The position numbers and the translations under genes were made by a program. Source: Spirochaetales bacterium (GTDB lineage Bacteria; Spirochaetota; Spirochaetia; JABMQR01). From it: 21,028 nucleotides of DNA. The notes below the pieces were generated by a model. It did not search any database, had not been told where the DNA came from, and saw only the letters and a list, made by a program, of their open reading frames with translations. The stretch covers positions 1 to 21,028 of the forward strand of contig JAGLNY010000153.1 in the NCBI GenBank assembly GCA_023139255.1, in the 5' to 3' direction. Shown piece after piece: positions 13,882-21,028 of the stretch (positions within the stretch are counted from its first letter, which is position 1; every line of letters begins with the position of its first letter).

Positions 13882-15044
13882 GTATTGCAACTGGGGTAGC
13901 CTTTGAAGTTTCTCACTTGTTCCTTGACATGGCACCCTATCTGGTCCTTGGTATGTTTATGGCTGGATTACTGCATGTTACTATTAATAAAAATTTTATT
14001 GCCGGTCATATTGGGCCTTATTCTCTTTGGTCTGTTATAAAATCTTCTCTTTTCGGAATTCCCCTGCCTCTTTGCTCCTGCGGAGTAGTTCCCACCTCAG
14101 TCTACTTGAAAGATTCCGGGGCTTCCAGGCCTGCGGTTATATCATTTCTTATATCAACACCTCAAACAGGTGTTGACAGCGTAATTGCTGCCTATGGGCT
14201 ATTGGGTCCTGCTATGGCAATAATACGACCCATTGCGGCCTTGTTTACGGGGGTATTAGGCGGGACAGCTTCATTACTATTGCAGCCAAAGGAAGATAGT
14301 ACTATTTCAGAAGAGGATACTGATTGCCGGCAGGATGAGAATTCACACTCTTGTGAATGTTCATCAGAAACGTGCACTTCTGTTCAGTCGAAAGCCGATA
14401 CTAAAGAGCATGAAAATTGGATGGAAAAACTAAAATCAAAAACTGCAGCTCTTTTTTCCTACGGTTTTATTGAGTTTACCGATGATATAGTGATTCCGTT
14501 TATAGTGGGACTGCTGATAGCAGGAATATTGTCGTATAGTATTCCTGATGACTTTTTTGCCGGTTCTATTGCTGGAAGCGGTATTGTCGGGATGCTCATA
14601 ATGATTGCAATTGGTATTCCGTTTTATATCTGTTCTACTTCAAGTATCCCGATTGCCGTGGCATTGATCCTGAAAGGCATTTCGCCGGGAGCAGCTTTTG
14701 TGTTCCTCATGGTCGGACCAGCGACAAATATCGCAACATTAGGAATTTTAAAGAAGCAGTTCGGTTTGTTTACAGCAATGATATACCTCGGATCAATATC
14801 CGGCGGTGCACTGGTTTTTGGTTTCCTGATAGATTTCTTAACAAATTATACAGGAATAAATTTCTTTAATCCTGCTGTGATCAGCAATCCTGCTGCGATC
14901 AGCGAAATGGGCGTAGGTGTGGGGATTGAAATTACAGGAATCCTGCAAATTATAATTTCTTCAGGGTTTTTACTTCTATTGCTTTATTCGTTGGTAAAGA
15001 AGTTAAGAAACGTGAAAAAGATTGCAATCAAAAATAGCGTGTAG
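13878..15044 (+). CDS. SO_0444-family Cu/Zn efflux permease
   Basis: A 388-residue membrane protein of the DUF318/ArsP-like permease superfamily, closest by motif to the SO_0444 Cu/Zn efflux group. Two homologous halves are joined by a hydrophilic loop. Half one carries PLPLCSCGVVPTS (C66, C68) and STPQTGVDS. Half two carries PFYICSTSSIPIA (C252) and MVGPATNIAT. The loop (about 138-185) contains C150, H157, C159, C161 and C166, a likely metal-binding patch. About eight to ten membrane segments are visible. AGGAGG stands eight bases before the ATG, which overlaps the regulator's stop. The paired alpha-5 sensor supports export of zinc or a similar metal; the exact ion is inference. Confidence 0.85.
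   Translation: MSIATGVAFEVSHLFLDMAPYLVLGMFMAGLLHVTINKNFIAGHIGPYSLWSVIKSSLFGIPLPLCSCGVVPTSVYLKDSGASRPAVISFLISTPQTGVDSVIAAYGLLGPAMAIIRPIAALFTGVLGGTASLLLQPKEDSTISEEDTDCRQDENSHSCECSSETCTSVQSKADTKEHENWMEKLKSKTAALFSYGFIEFTDDIVIPFIVGLLIAGILSYSIPDDFFAGSIAGSGIVGMLIMIAIGIPFYICSTSSIPIAVALILKGISPGAAFVFLMVGPATNIATLGILKKQFGLFTAMIYLGSISGGALVFGFLIDFLTNYTGINFFNPAVISNPAAISEMGVGVGIEITGILQIIISSGFLLLLLYSLVKKLRNVKKIAIKNSV
14868..14903 (+). repeat. In-frame 18-bp tandem duplication in the permease gene
   Basis: Two adjacent 18-bp units differ by one base and encode NPAVIS and NPAAIS (residues 331-342). They extend an outside loop before the last membrane segment and look like a recent duplication. Confidence 0.7.
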
Positions 15045-15079
15045 AGCGAAAAATTTTCTACTGTATTCTTCTTCTGCGA

Positions 15080-15142
15080 TTTCCGGTTTCCGGTTTCCGA
15101 TTTTTTGTCTCCGGTTTTCGTTCTCCAGTCTCCCTCCTTCCC
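15080..15142. repeat. Polypyrimidine simple repeat between the permease and argG genes
   Basis: TTTCCGG occurs twice in tandem (15080-15093), followed by TTTCCGA. Looser variants (TCTCCGG, TTCTCCAG) run up to the argG stop. Almost all bases on the plus strand are C or T. No terminator hairpin is seen between these converging genes. Confidence 0.6.
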
Positions 15143-15145
15143 TTG

Positions 15146-16417
15146 CTACTCTTCTTCGCTGCTTTCAGCATGTGACCGCCAGATATACGGGGATTTACGT
15201 CTGAGTACTAAATTATGTGCCTTCAAACGTATTCCGTTTATATTTATGAAACCTTTGCAGTCGATTGCATTATAGCCGCCCTCAATTTCCATACTGGAGA
15301 GATCCTGGTCGTACAAAGATGTAGGAGATGTCCTTCCTGCCGGTATGATATTTCCCTTGTATAGGGCAAGGTGTACTGTCCCGGTTATATCTTCCTGGCT
15401 TTTATTGATTGCACTCATCAGAAAATCCATTTCCGGAGAGAACCAGAGGCCGTTATAAATCAGCTCGGAGAATTTAGGAATCAGCATATCACGCAGATGC
15501 ATGACCTCTTTATCCATCGCAATCCCTTCAAGATCCCGATGAGCCGTCCACAGAATTGTTCCCCCAGGGGTCTCATAGATGCCGCGTGACTTGACACCGA
15601 CATACCTGTTCTCAACCATATCAACACGGCCGATGGCATTCTCTGCACCGATTTTATTCAGGAATAAGAGCATTTCAATGGGTTTAGTCGCTTCTTCTCC
15701 CGTCTCGATATTTGTAACTTTTACCGGGATCCCGTCTACAAAGTCAATAGAGACTTCCGTCTCTTTATCCGGGGCATCCTGTGGTGACAGTGTATGGGAA
15801 AACACCTCTACAGGACAGCGTAAGGCAGGATCCTCCAGGATGCCTGCTTCATGACTAATGTGCAGAATGTTTTCGTCCTCGCTATAAGGCTTTTTTGTCG
15901 ATGCCTTGATAGGAATATTGTATGAATCTGCATAGGCAATTAAATCAGATCTGCCCTTAAACTGATTAAGGAACTCTTCTTCTTTCCAGGGAGCAATAAT
16001 TTTCACATCAGGTAACAAGGCATAGAAAGCAAACTCAAACCGTACCTGGTCATTTCCTTTTCCGGTTGCACCATGTGATACATACTTTGTACCCTCTTTT
16101 ATTGCGATCTCTATGTGTCTTTTTGCGATAATCGGCCTTGCAATAGAGGTTCCCAGAAGATAGTTTCCTTCATATACAGCATTTGCCTGCATAGCTGGGA
16201 AAATGTAATCAGTAACGAGTTCTCCTTTTAAATCTTCTATGTATACTTTTGAGGCTCCTGTCGCATACGCTTTTTTCTCAATTTCAGTAAAATCCTCGTC
16301 CTGTCCAACATCTGCAACATAGGCGATAACATCAAAACCTTTATTAGCAAGCCACTTTAATATGACTGATGTATCAAGCCCGCCGCTGTAAGCAAGGACA
16401 ATTTTTTCTTTTTTCAT
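15146..16417 (-). CDS. argG: Argininosuccinate synthase
   Basis: Joins citrulline and aspartate with ATP hydrolysis to AMP in arginine synthesis. The 423-residue protein starts with the ATP pyrophosphatase P-loop AYSGGLDTS (9-17). It contains YLLGTSIARP (87-96) and SHGATGKGNDQVRFE (114-128) for citrulline/aspartate binding, and KSRGIYETPGGTI in the second domain. Wording across YVADVGQDEDF, AIKEGTKYVSHGATGKG and GFININGIRLKAHN resembles animal ASS1 more than E. coli ArgG, from memory of those sequences. AGAAGGAT lies about six bases before the ATG. It is monocistronic here, with no other arginine gene nearby. A promoter and two dyads lie upstream. Confidence 0.95.
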   Translation of the reverse strand: MKKEKIVLAYSGGLDTSVILKWLANKGFDVIAYVADVGQDEDFTEIEKKAYATGASKVYIEDLKGELVTDYIFPAMQANAVYEGNYLLGTSIARPIIAKRHIEIAIKEGTKYVSHGATGKGNDQVRFEFAFYALLPDVKIIAPWKEEEFLNQFKGRSDLIAYADSYNIPIKASTKKPYSEDENILHISHEAGILEDPALRCPVEVFSHTLSPQDAPDKETEVSIDFVDGIPVKVTNIETGEEATKPIEMLLFLNKIGAENAIGRVDMVENRYVGVKSRGIYETPGGTILWTAHRDLEGIAMDKEVMHLRDMLIPKFSELIYNGLWFSPEMDFLMSAINKSQEDITGTVHLALYKGNIIPAGRTSPTSLYDQDLSSMEIEGGYNAIDCKGFININGIRLKAHNLVLRRKSPYIWRSHAESSEEE

Positions 16418-16464
16418 AATCAGATCCTTCTTTCTACTGGTAATATTTGCCGTTTAGGATTACA

Positions 16465-16493
16465 GTGATAGTGGTTTATTGCATAATTATCAA
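16465..16493 (-). promoter_or_regulatory. Possible argG promoter
   Basis: On the minus strand TTGATA (16488-16493), a 17-base spacer and TATCAC (16465-16470) would start transcription about 40 bases before the argG ATG. The match is moderate. Confidence 0.35.
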
Positions 16494-16511
16494 AATTAAT
16501 CAATATATTTA

Positions 16512-16567
16512 TGTATAAATATACAAGAAATAAGCAAAACATCCCAAATCAATGTAATATTTATACA
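16512..16567. promoter_or_regulatory. Pair of TGTA-TACA dyads upstream of argG
   Basis: TGTATAAATATACA (16512-16525) is a perfect 6-bp dyad with an AA centre. TGTAATATTTATACA (16553-16567) is a looser second copy starting 41 bp further on. Two similar AT-rich sites beside an arginine gene recall ArgR boxes, but the consensus differs and no regulator gene is present, so the role is open. Confidence 0.35.
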
Positions 16568-16672
16568 ATGGCAGCTGGGATAATTAAAATTTATTAATAT
16601 GAAAAGCAGCTTGAAAAGTATTTCAGTGAAGTCAGGAAAGTCTTCATTTTTCTTTGGTAACTATTTTGAATC

Positions 16673-16701
16673 TTGACATAACTCTATATTTAGAAGATTA
16701 T
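16673..16701 (+). promoter_or_regulatory. Probable promoter of the ABC exporter operon
   Basis: A perfect TTGACA (16673-16678) is followed after 17 bases by GATTAT (16696-16701). The leader to the ATG at 16752 is about 43 bases and carries GAGAG as a weak ribosome binding site. Confidence 0.5.
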
Positions 16702-16721
16702 ATAAATATCGAAATAATCTT
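16694..16721. promoter_or_regulatory. Dyad over the ABC promoter -10, candidate operator
   Basis: AAGATTAT (16694-16701) and ATAATCTT (16714-16721) form a perfect 8-bp inverted repeat with a 12-base spacer. It covers the -10 box and expected start site, where a repressor would block transcription. Confidence 0.45.
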
Positions 16722-16751
16722 TCTGGACAATCAGAAAAAAGAGAGTGGAAA

Positions 16752-17498
16752 ATGATAGATTTAGCTGGAGTATCAAAATCATACTCTAAAGGAACAGTGA
16801 AAGCAGTTAACAAATTGACTCTTCAAGTACCGGGAGGGGAGATCTTCGGTTTTCTGGGGCCAAACGGGGCAGGGAAATCCACCACGATAAAAATGCTTAT
16901 CGGTCTGCTGCGGCAGGATGAAGGGACTATTCTCATGAATGGGCATAACACTTTGGAAGATATTACTTCAGTTAAAAAGATAATTGGGTATGTTCCGGAC
17001 GAACCCATTTTTTACGATAAAATGACCGGGATTGGGTATCTGAATTTTATTGCAGATGTGTTTGGCCTTTCAACGGATTACAGGATGAAAAAAATAACGG
17101 AACTAAGTAAGGAATTCTTGCTGGCAGATAATTTGGATTCTGTAATAGCCTCCTATTCTCATGGTATGAAACAAAAACTCGGGATAATATCGGCGTTGCT
17201 GCATGATCCTGATATATTTATTCTTGATGAGCCAATGGTAGGTTTGGATCCCAAAGCATCATTTATCCTGAAGGAAAAAATGAAAAAGATGTGTGATGCC
17301 GGAAAAACAATTTTCTTTTCCACACATGTAATGGATGTGGCTGAACGGTTATGTGATAGAGTCGGTATTATTAGTAAAGGTAAACTTGTTGCCTGCGCCC
17401 CATTTGACGAACTGAGAAAACAGTCGGGTGAATCCAGTTCTACACTGGAAAATATTTTTCTGGAGCTGACAGATGAAGCAGATACTATTACTGTGTAA
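16752..17498 (+). CDS. ABC exporter ATP-binding protein
   Basis: A 248-residue ATPase of an ABC-2-type exporter. Walker A is GPNGAGKST (36-44), the signature is YSHGMKQK (135-142, a variant of LSGGQ), Walker B is IFILDEP (155-161), the D-loop is GLDP, and the switch His is H192 in STHVMD. The usual Q-loop glutamine is replaced in GYVPDEP (79-85), a variant I associate with drug and bacteriocin exporter ATPases. A short C-terminal tail follows. Its last 26 bases overlap the start of the permease gene, so the two are translated together. The substrate is unknown. Confidence 0.93.
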   Translation: MIDLAGVSKSYSKGTVKAVNKLTLQVPGGEIFGFLGPNGAGKSTTIKMLIGLLRQDEGTILMNGHNTLEDITSVKKIIGYVPDEPIFYDKMTGIGYLNFIADVFGLSTDYRMKKITELSKEFLLADNLDSVIASYSHGMKQKLGIISALLHDPDIFILDEPMVGLDPKASFILKEKMKKMCDAGKTIFFSTHVMDVAERLCDRVGIISKGKLVACAPFDELRKQSGESSSTLENIFLELTDEADTITV

Positions 17499-19140
17499 AG
17501 CATATATAAACGGAGCCTCAATATTCTCGAAGGGCAGAAGAGAACAAATGAGGTCTGGACAACAGAAATGGATAGCACCTTTGGCGATAATAGGTTTGGG
17601 GATAGCATTCATTTCTTTCGGGTCAATACTAATTTTAAACTATAGGAATATATATCAGCTTGGGGCGGTTTTCGGGCATCCGGATTTTCTTATATATATG
17701 GTAATGCTGCTTAGCTGGATAATGACGCTTGTGTTGTCATTTACCTCTGCCATATCCATACTCTTTAAATCTTCCGATAACACCTTACTAATGACCCTGC
17801 CGATTCGGGCTGCCTCAATTGTGTGGTCGAAAATACTGATGCTCTATGCCACTATTCTGCCGCTTCATATTTTCATAGTCCTGCCTGGTTTAATTATTTT
17901 CGGTATACGGTACGGCTTTACTGGTAATCTGCTTATAAGTTCCCCGGTTCTCCTGCTTGCAGGACCAATTGTCCCGTTAATTCTTTCTACAACGGCTGCT
18001 TCTTTAATTGTGAGAACATCATCCCGATCAAAATATAAAACTACTTTTGAAGTTATCGGCATGATTCTTCTCCTTGGGTTTATCATTACATTTCAAACCC
18101 TCCTGACCAGGATGTCAGCAGAGACAATTACTGAATCCAGTGCTGTGTATCAATTTTTTGCGGACAGAATTGATCAGTTCTATACTGATTTCCCGCCTCT
18201 GGCGTGGGCATCCGGCAGTGTTTTGCCTGACGGGGGTTTCAATCTGTTGAAATTCATCCTGTTTAGCGGGGGGATTGGACTTGTTCTCGGATGGATAACC
18301 GGGAGAAAGTATTTATTGATGCTGTATGCATCCCAATCTGCTTCCGCAGAGAGCTCAAAAAGGAATAAGCGAACAGATACACAAAGATTTTTTGGACAGG
18401 GAGTGAAATCCCATTCTGCTGAATCTGCACTGGTTAGACGTGAATGGATGATAATCAAGTCAAATTCCACATTTTTACTGCAGACTTTCATGGAATTACT
18501 TATTATACCTTTGATGCTGGGGGTATTGTCCCTGACGGGCTCGCTTGGGGATATTAAAGGTGCGTTAGACTTTATCTATTCAATTGATTTTATAGAGCTT
18601 ATGGTTTTTGGGATACTCCTGTTGGTTTTTCTTATCTCATCAATATCATCAACATCTGTCTCCCGGGAAGGATCGACTATTGCGATAAGCAGGATTCTTC
18701 CCTTGCCGCCTGGTGCAATGGCCTGGGCGAAAGTTCGGTTTCATGTAACAATCGGTTACTCAGCGTATCTCATATATCTTGCAGCAGCCTATGTTTTTTT
18801 CAGATTAGACCCGCTTCATCTTCTCTATATGATACCGGGTGGTTTTGTCTGTTTAAGCATAAGTTCTGTTTTAGGGCTCATTATTGATTTAAAAAGACCA
18901 ATGCTTACATGGACTCATCCGCAGCAGGCGATGAAACAAAATTTAAATGTACTTATCTCAATGGGATTTAATACATTACTGATAGGATTCCTTGTCGGTA
19001 TCGGGTTCCTGCTTTTAAAGGCAGGTGTAGATACACTGATTATAGGTTTAATAATTCTGATTGTATCATTTAGTGCACTGCTGCTGATTCGCGGAAGGTT
19101 AGTGCAAGCGGCGAAAATCTGTTACGGACCTCAACGTTGA
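17473..19140 (+). CDS. ABC-2-type exporter permease
   Basis: The 555-residue membrane partner of the upstream ATPase. About 12 hydrophobic segments fall into two halves separated by a charged region (about 290-320, SSKRNKRTDTQRFFGQG). Each half carries a short motif between helices that looks like a coupling helix: DNTLLMTLPIRAASIVWSK (102-120), and SREGSTIAISRILPLPPGA in the second half. This suggests a fused duplicated permease, as in large Gram-positive and spirochaete ABC exporters. The ATG lies inside the ATPase gene, preceded by GGAG eight bases away. The substrate is not predictable. It converges on the lipoprotein gene with only 32 bp between and no visible terminator. Confidence 0.85.
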   Translation: MKQILLLCKAYINGASIFSKGRREQMRSGQQKWIAPLAIIGLGIAFISFGSILILNYRNIYQLGAVFGHPDFLIYMVMLLSWIMTLVLSFTSAISILFKSSDNTLLMTLPIRAASIVWSKILMLYATILPLHIFIVLPGLIIFGIRYGFTGNLLISSPVLLLAGPIVPLILSTTAASLIVRTSSRSKYKTTFEVIGMILLLGFIITFQTLLTRMSAETITESSAVYQFFADRIDQFYTDFPPLAWASGSVLPDGGFNLLKFILFSGGIGLVLGWITGRKYLLMLYASQSASAESSKRNKRTDTQRFFGQGVKSHSAESALVRREWMIIKSNSTFLLQTFMELLIIPLMLGVLSLTGSLGDIKGALDFIYSIDFIELMVFGILLLVFLISSISSTSVSREGSTIAISRILPLPPGAMAWAKVRFHVTIGYSAYLIYLAAAYVFFRLDPLHLLYMIPGGFVCLSISSVLGLIIDLKRPMLTWTHPQQAMKQNLNVLISMGFNTLLIGFLVGIGFLLLKAGVDTLIIGLIILIVSFSALLLIRGRLVQAAKICYGPQR

Positions 19141-19172
19141 GATCAGATAGACTGTATTGAGCTTTGAAAAAC

Positions 19173-19604
19173 TTATTTAGTAATTAAGTCAATTGCAACC
19201 TTATCAGGGTTGTTATGAGTTAATACAGGAAATTTTTTTAAGGATTGGTATAGCAAATTGTTATCCTGGTCATATACATCGACATGAATTGTATAAATCC
19301 TGAATTCAGTAATATCATCTCTATCATACCGTAATGAGAATTTAATAGGATTAACTTGAGGATTTTTAATTATTTGTTTCGCTATCTCCCGGGATTCAAC
19401 ATCATCAGGCTGCTCTTCAGATAAAAAAATTTCCACAACAGAATTGGGTGGAAACAAGGCAATATTACCAGCCGATAAACTTCCGGTGATTATGTTTCCT
19501 GCAGGACGGGTAGGTGGTGCAGGTGTTGAGCAGCTTACTGCCAGAATAGCGGCAACAATAAAAATCAGTAGAATATGTAAAGAATGCCTAATATTTTTTC
19601 TCAT
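19173..19604 (-). CDS. YbaY/YscW-like lipoprotein
   Basis: A 143-residue precursor. The basic N-terminus (MRKNIRH) and hydrophobic stretch end in a lipobox, LAVSC, with C25 as the acylated residue. The mature part begins with a Pro-rich linker. The body matches the YbaY family pattern (Pfam YscW group): GSLSAGNIALFPPNSVVEIFL (41-61) followed by FSLRYDRDDI and a final LYQSLKKFPVLTH. That family includes the YscW pilotin of type III secretion and E. coli YbaY. No secretion genes are near, so a general envelope role is likelier. The ribosome binding site is weak (TAGGTG very close to the ATG). Confidence 0.75.
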   Translation of the reverse strand: MRKNIRHSLHILLIFIVAAILAVSCSTPAPPTRPAGNIITGSLSAGNIALFPPNSVVEIFLSEEQPDDVESREIAKQIIKNPQVNPIKFSLRYDRDDITEFRIYTIHVDVYDQDNNLLYQSLKKFPVLTHNNPDKVAIDLITK

Positions 19605-19743
19605 GCACCTACCAACTTGTTAACAATCCAACCCGTTCGCAATACTGTAACCATTCTTATGTTCCTGCTAATAACCGGAAACAAGCGGCTGCTATTCAGT
19701 ACAGCAACTCATTATACTGATTAATTACGATTAGTTAAATGAG

Positions 19744-19774
19744 CAATTTTAAAAATATTCGATTTTTGAAATTG
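19744..19774 (-). terminator. AT-rich hairpin after the phosphatase gene
   Basis: CAATTTT-AAAAAT (19744-19756) pairs with ATTTTTGAAATTG (19762-19774) around ATTCG, about 13 bp with one wobble. It lies just past the stop of the HAD gene, but there is no U-run on the minus strand, so termination is uncertain. Confidence 0.35.
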
Positions 19775-19776
19775 GC

Positions 19777-20475
19777 TTACTTTACAGAGTTAATTATTCC
19801 CAGCACTTCTGAAGGCCTGGTGATGTGAAAAAATCCCGATTTGTTGAAGGATGAAGATTTTTTCCCGTCCCAATCGATCAATATTGGGGTTCCCACCCGT
19901 TTCAACAGTGGGAGGTCGGTATAGCCATCACCAACAGCCATAGCGTGTGATAGATTAAAACCCGGGTTTTTCCTGTTATCGAGAATTTTTCCCATAATCC
20001 TGGGTTTGATTTCCCCATTATTCACAGTTATCGTCATCCCTGATATTGTATTTTTATTGTAGATAAATTTATTTGCGATTACCTCGGTAAAACAATCAGA
20101 GATCCCCAGCATTGCTAACACACTGATACAGGTGTCGTATGTCCCGCAGCTGATAATATATTGTTTCCACCCACACTTTTTCAATTCCTGGTAGTGTTCA
20201 ATTTCAGTTTTCGGTATCGTGCCGGCAATATACTCAGCAGTCTGCTCTATGAGAGCTTTGTTACAGCCGGTAAGAAAACTGATGTAATGTTTCTTGAAAT
20301 GTTTTGAGAAAATTTGTTTCTGGTCGAGCAGGATGCGCAAGCATACGGCAGCTGATTTAATGAACGGTAGTTCAGTGCGTGCAATTTTCAACAGGTACTG
20401 CTCACTGTCATACGGGGCAATGGGATACATTGTTCCATCAAAATCCCAGATTATTATCTTTCTACTACAAGTCAT
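19777..20475 (-). CDS. HAD-superfamily phosphatase, SerB-like
   Basis: A 232-residue cytoplasmic hydrolase. Motif I is WDFDGTMYP (10-18), with nucleophile D11 and acid D13. Motif II is IISCGT (108-112 region, S109). A Lys in GEIKPRIMGK (about 157) serves as motif III. Motif IV is AVGDGYTDLPLL (180-191), with D183 and D187. An inserted helical cap follows motif I, as in phosphoserine phosphatase-like (subclass IB) enzymes. The substrate is unknown. The start lies seven bases after the stop of the upstream acyl-CoA synthetase gene with no ribosome binding site, so translation probably depends on ribosomes finishing that gene. Confidence 0.82.
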   Translation of the reverse strand: MTCSRKIIIWDFDGTMYPIAPYDSEQYLLKIARTELPFIKSAAVCLRILLDQKQIFSKHFKKHYISFLTGCNKALIEQTAEYIAGTIPKTEIEHYQELKKCGWKQYIISCGTYDTCISVLAMLGISDCFTEVIANKFIYNKNTISGMTITVNNGEIKPRIMGKILDNRKNPGFNLSHAMAVGDGYTDLPLLKRVGTPILIDWDGKKSSSFNKSGFFHITRPSEVLGIINSVK

Positions 20476-20482
20476 GGTTCAT

Positions 20483-21028
20483 TTATCGCATGATTTTTAT
20501 CCTGACATCAACTGCTGTTATTGATTTTTCATCAGCAATAAGCGGGTTTATATCAAGCTCAGTTATTTCCGGGACAGCAGTTACCAAATTGGAGACCAAA
20601 GTTATATAATGTGCAAATAGTTCTCTGTTCAATCCTTTACTGCCTCGTACTCCGGTGAAAATTGGGTATCCCTTCAAACGTTTGATCATTGCTTCTGCTT
20701 CCTGAATCGTTACAGGTGCAAGCATTGACGCGGTATCCTGAAGTACTTCCACAAAAATACCGCCCAGACCGCAAAAAACCAGATGTCCGAATCCCGGTTC
20801 ATACGCTGCCCCGATAAATAATTCTGTTCCAATGTGCATGTGTTGTGCCTGTATATGTGTTGTGCCGGGAATCTGCAATAATCTCTGGTACTCTTTAGTT
20901 ATTTCATCTTTGTTATTAAGATTAAGCGAAATTCCCCCCGAATCAGATTTATGAACAAGGCCGACAGATTTTAAGGCAATAGGGCAGGCAGCATGTTCAG
21001 CAAAGTCAATTATTTCATTGAGTGACTG
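20483..21028 (-). CDS. ADP-forming acyl-CoA synthetase, C-terminal ATP-grasp part (partial)
   Basis: Only the last 181 residues lie in the window; the gene continues past the right edge. They match the ATP-grasp domain of ADP-forming acetate/acyl-CoA ligase (beta part). PIALKSVGLVHKSDSGGISL is the nucleotide-binding start, HIGTELFIGAAYEPGFGHLV the central strand pair, and VFCGLGGIFVEVLQD the glycine-rich loop with the metal-binding Glu. RLKGYPIFTGVRG and ELDINPLIAD close the fold. The enzyme turns acyl-CoA plus ADP and phosphate into acid plus ATP, recovering energy in fermentation. An in-frame TTG at 20878 is not the start, since the domain clearly extends upstream. Whether the alpha part is fused cannot be seen. 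The downstream HAD gene is probably co-transcribed. Confidence 0.85.
   Translation of the reverse strand, partial: QSLNEIIDFAEHAACPIALKSVGLVHKSDSGGISLNLNNKDEITKEYQRLLQIPGTTHIQAQHMHIGTELFIGAAYEPGFGHLVFCGLGGIFVEVLQDTASMLAPVTIQEAEAMIKRLKGYPIFTGVRGSKGLNRELFAHYITLVSNLVTAVPEITELDINPLIADEKSITAVDVRIKIMR

Larger units (their letters stand above)
16418..16751. other. Divergent intergenic region between argG and the ABC operon
   Basis: 334 bp of AT-rich sequence with no gene. It holds promoters for both sides and at least three dyads, listed separately. Confidence 0.6.

Noticed and set aside
13468..13935. 155-residue minus-strand frame over the repressor gene
   Set aside because: It is the antisense shadow of the ArsR-family gene, which has clear domain motifs and a promoter.

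Overview
The window looks like an anaerobic or facultatively anaerobic bacterium of moderate to low G+C. It carries an NAD(P)-linked multimeric [FeFe] hydrogenase, the oxidative branch of the citric acid cycle from citrate to 2-oxoglutarate, and an ADP-forming acyl-CoA synthetase. Shine-Dalgarno sites and TTGACA/TATAAT promoters are conventional. The gene mix, including an HndC/HydB-type subunit fused to a GltD-like module, would suit a spirochaete-like lineage. That assignment is a low-confidence inference from gene content and remembered family distributions.

Layout. Bases 1-480 hold no convincing protein gene. They contain two tandem copies of a ~160-bp element that folds into a three-way-junction structure, then a perfect 20-bp terminator hairpin, then a minus-strand tRNA-Pro(GGG). 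A cluster of palindromic hairpins (535-620) separates this from the minus-strand operon hydC-hydB-hydA (6230-696). The operon encodes a NuoE-like subunit, a 1047-residue NuoF-GltD fusion and a catalytic H-cluster subunit, with overlapping gene ends. A divergent PAP2-like membrane protein (-) and an MFS transporter (+) follow. Aconitase (+) then converges on the gltA-icd pair (-) through a shared bidirectional terminator. An ArsR/SmtB regulator with an apparent alpha-5 metal site overlaps the gene of an SO_0444-type Cu/Zn efflux permease (+). Next come argG (-), a two-gene ABC exporter (+), a YbaY-like lipoprotein (-), a HAD phosphatase (-) and the 3' end of an ADP-forming acyl-CoA synthetase gene that leaves the right edge (-).

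How the genes work together. Citrate synthase, aconitase and NADP-type isocitrate dehydrogenase together make 2-oxoglutarate and NADPH. No 2-oxoglutarate dehydrogenase is visible here, so a biosynthetic role is plausible. The hydrogenase can dispose of or recover reducing equivalents as H2, and its extra flavin/NAD(P)H module could add NADPH to the electron circuit. The ADP-forming synthetase would recover ATP from acyl-CoA in fermentation. The regulator and permease form a self-contained metal-resistance operon.

The most unusual items are the tandem structured element (compensatory base changes between the copies), the HydB-GltD fusion, and three promoters placed so that transcription should begin at or next to the start codon (leaderless mRNAs).
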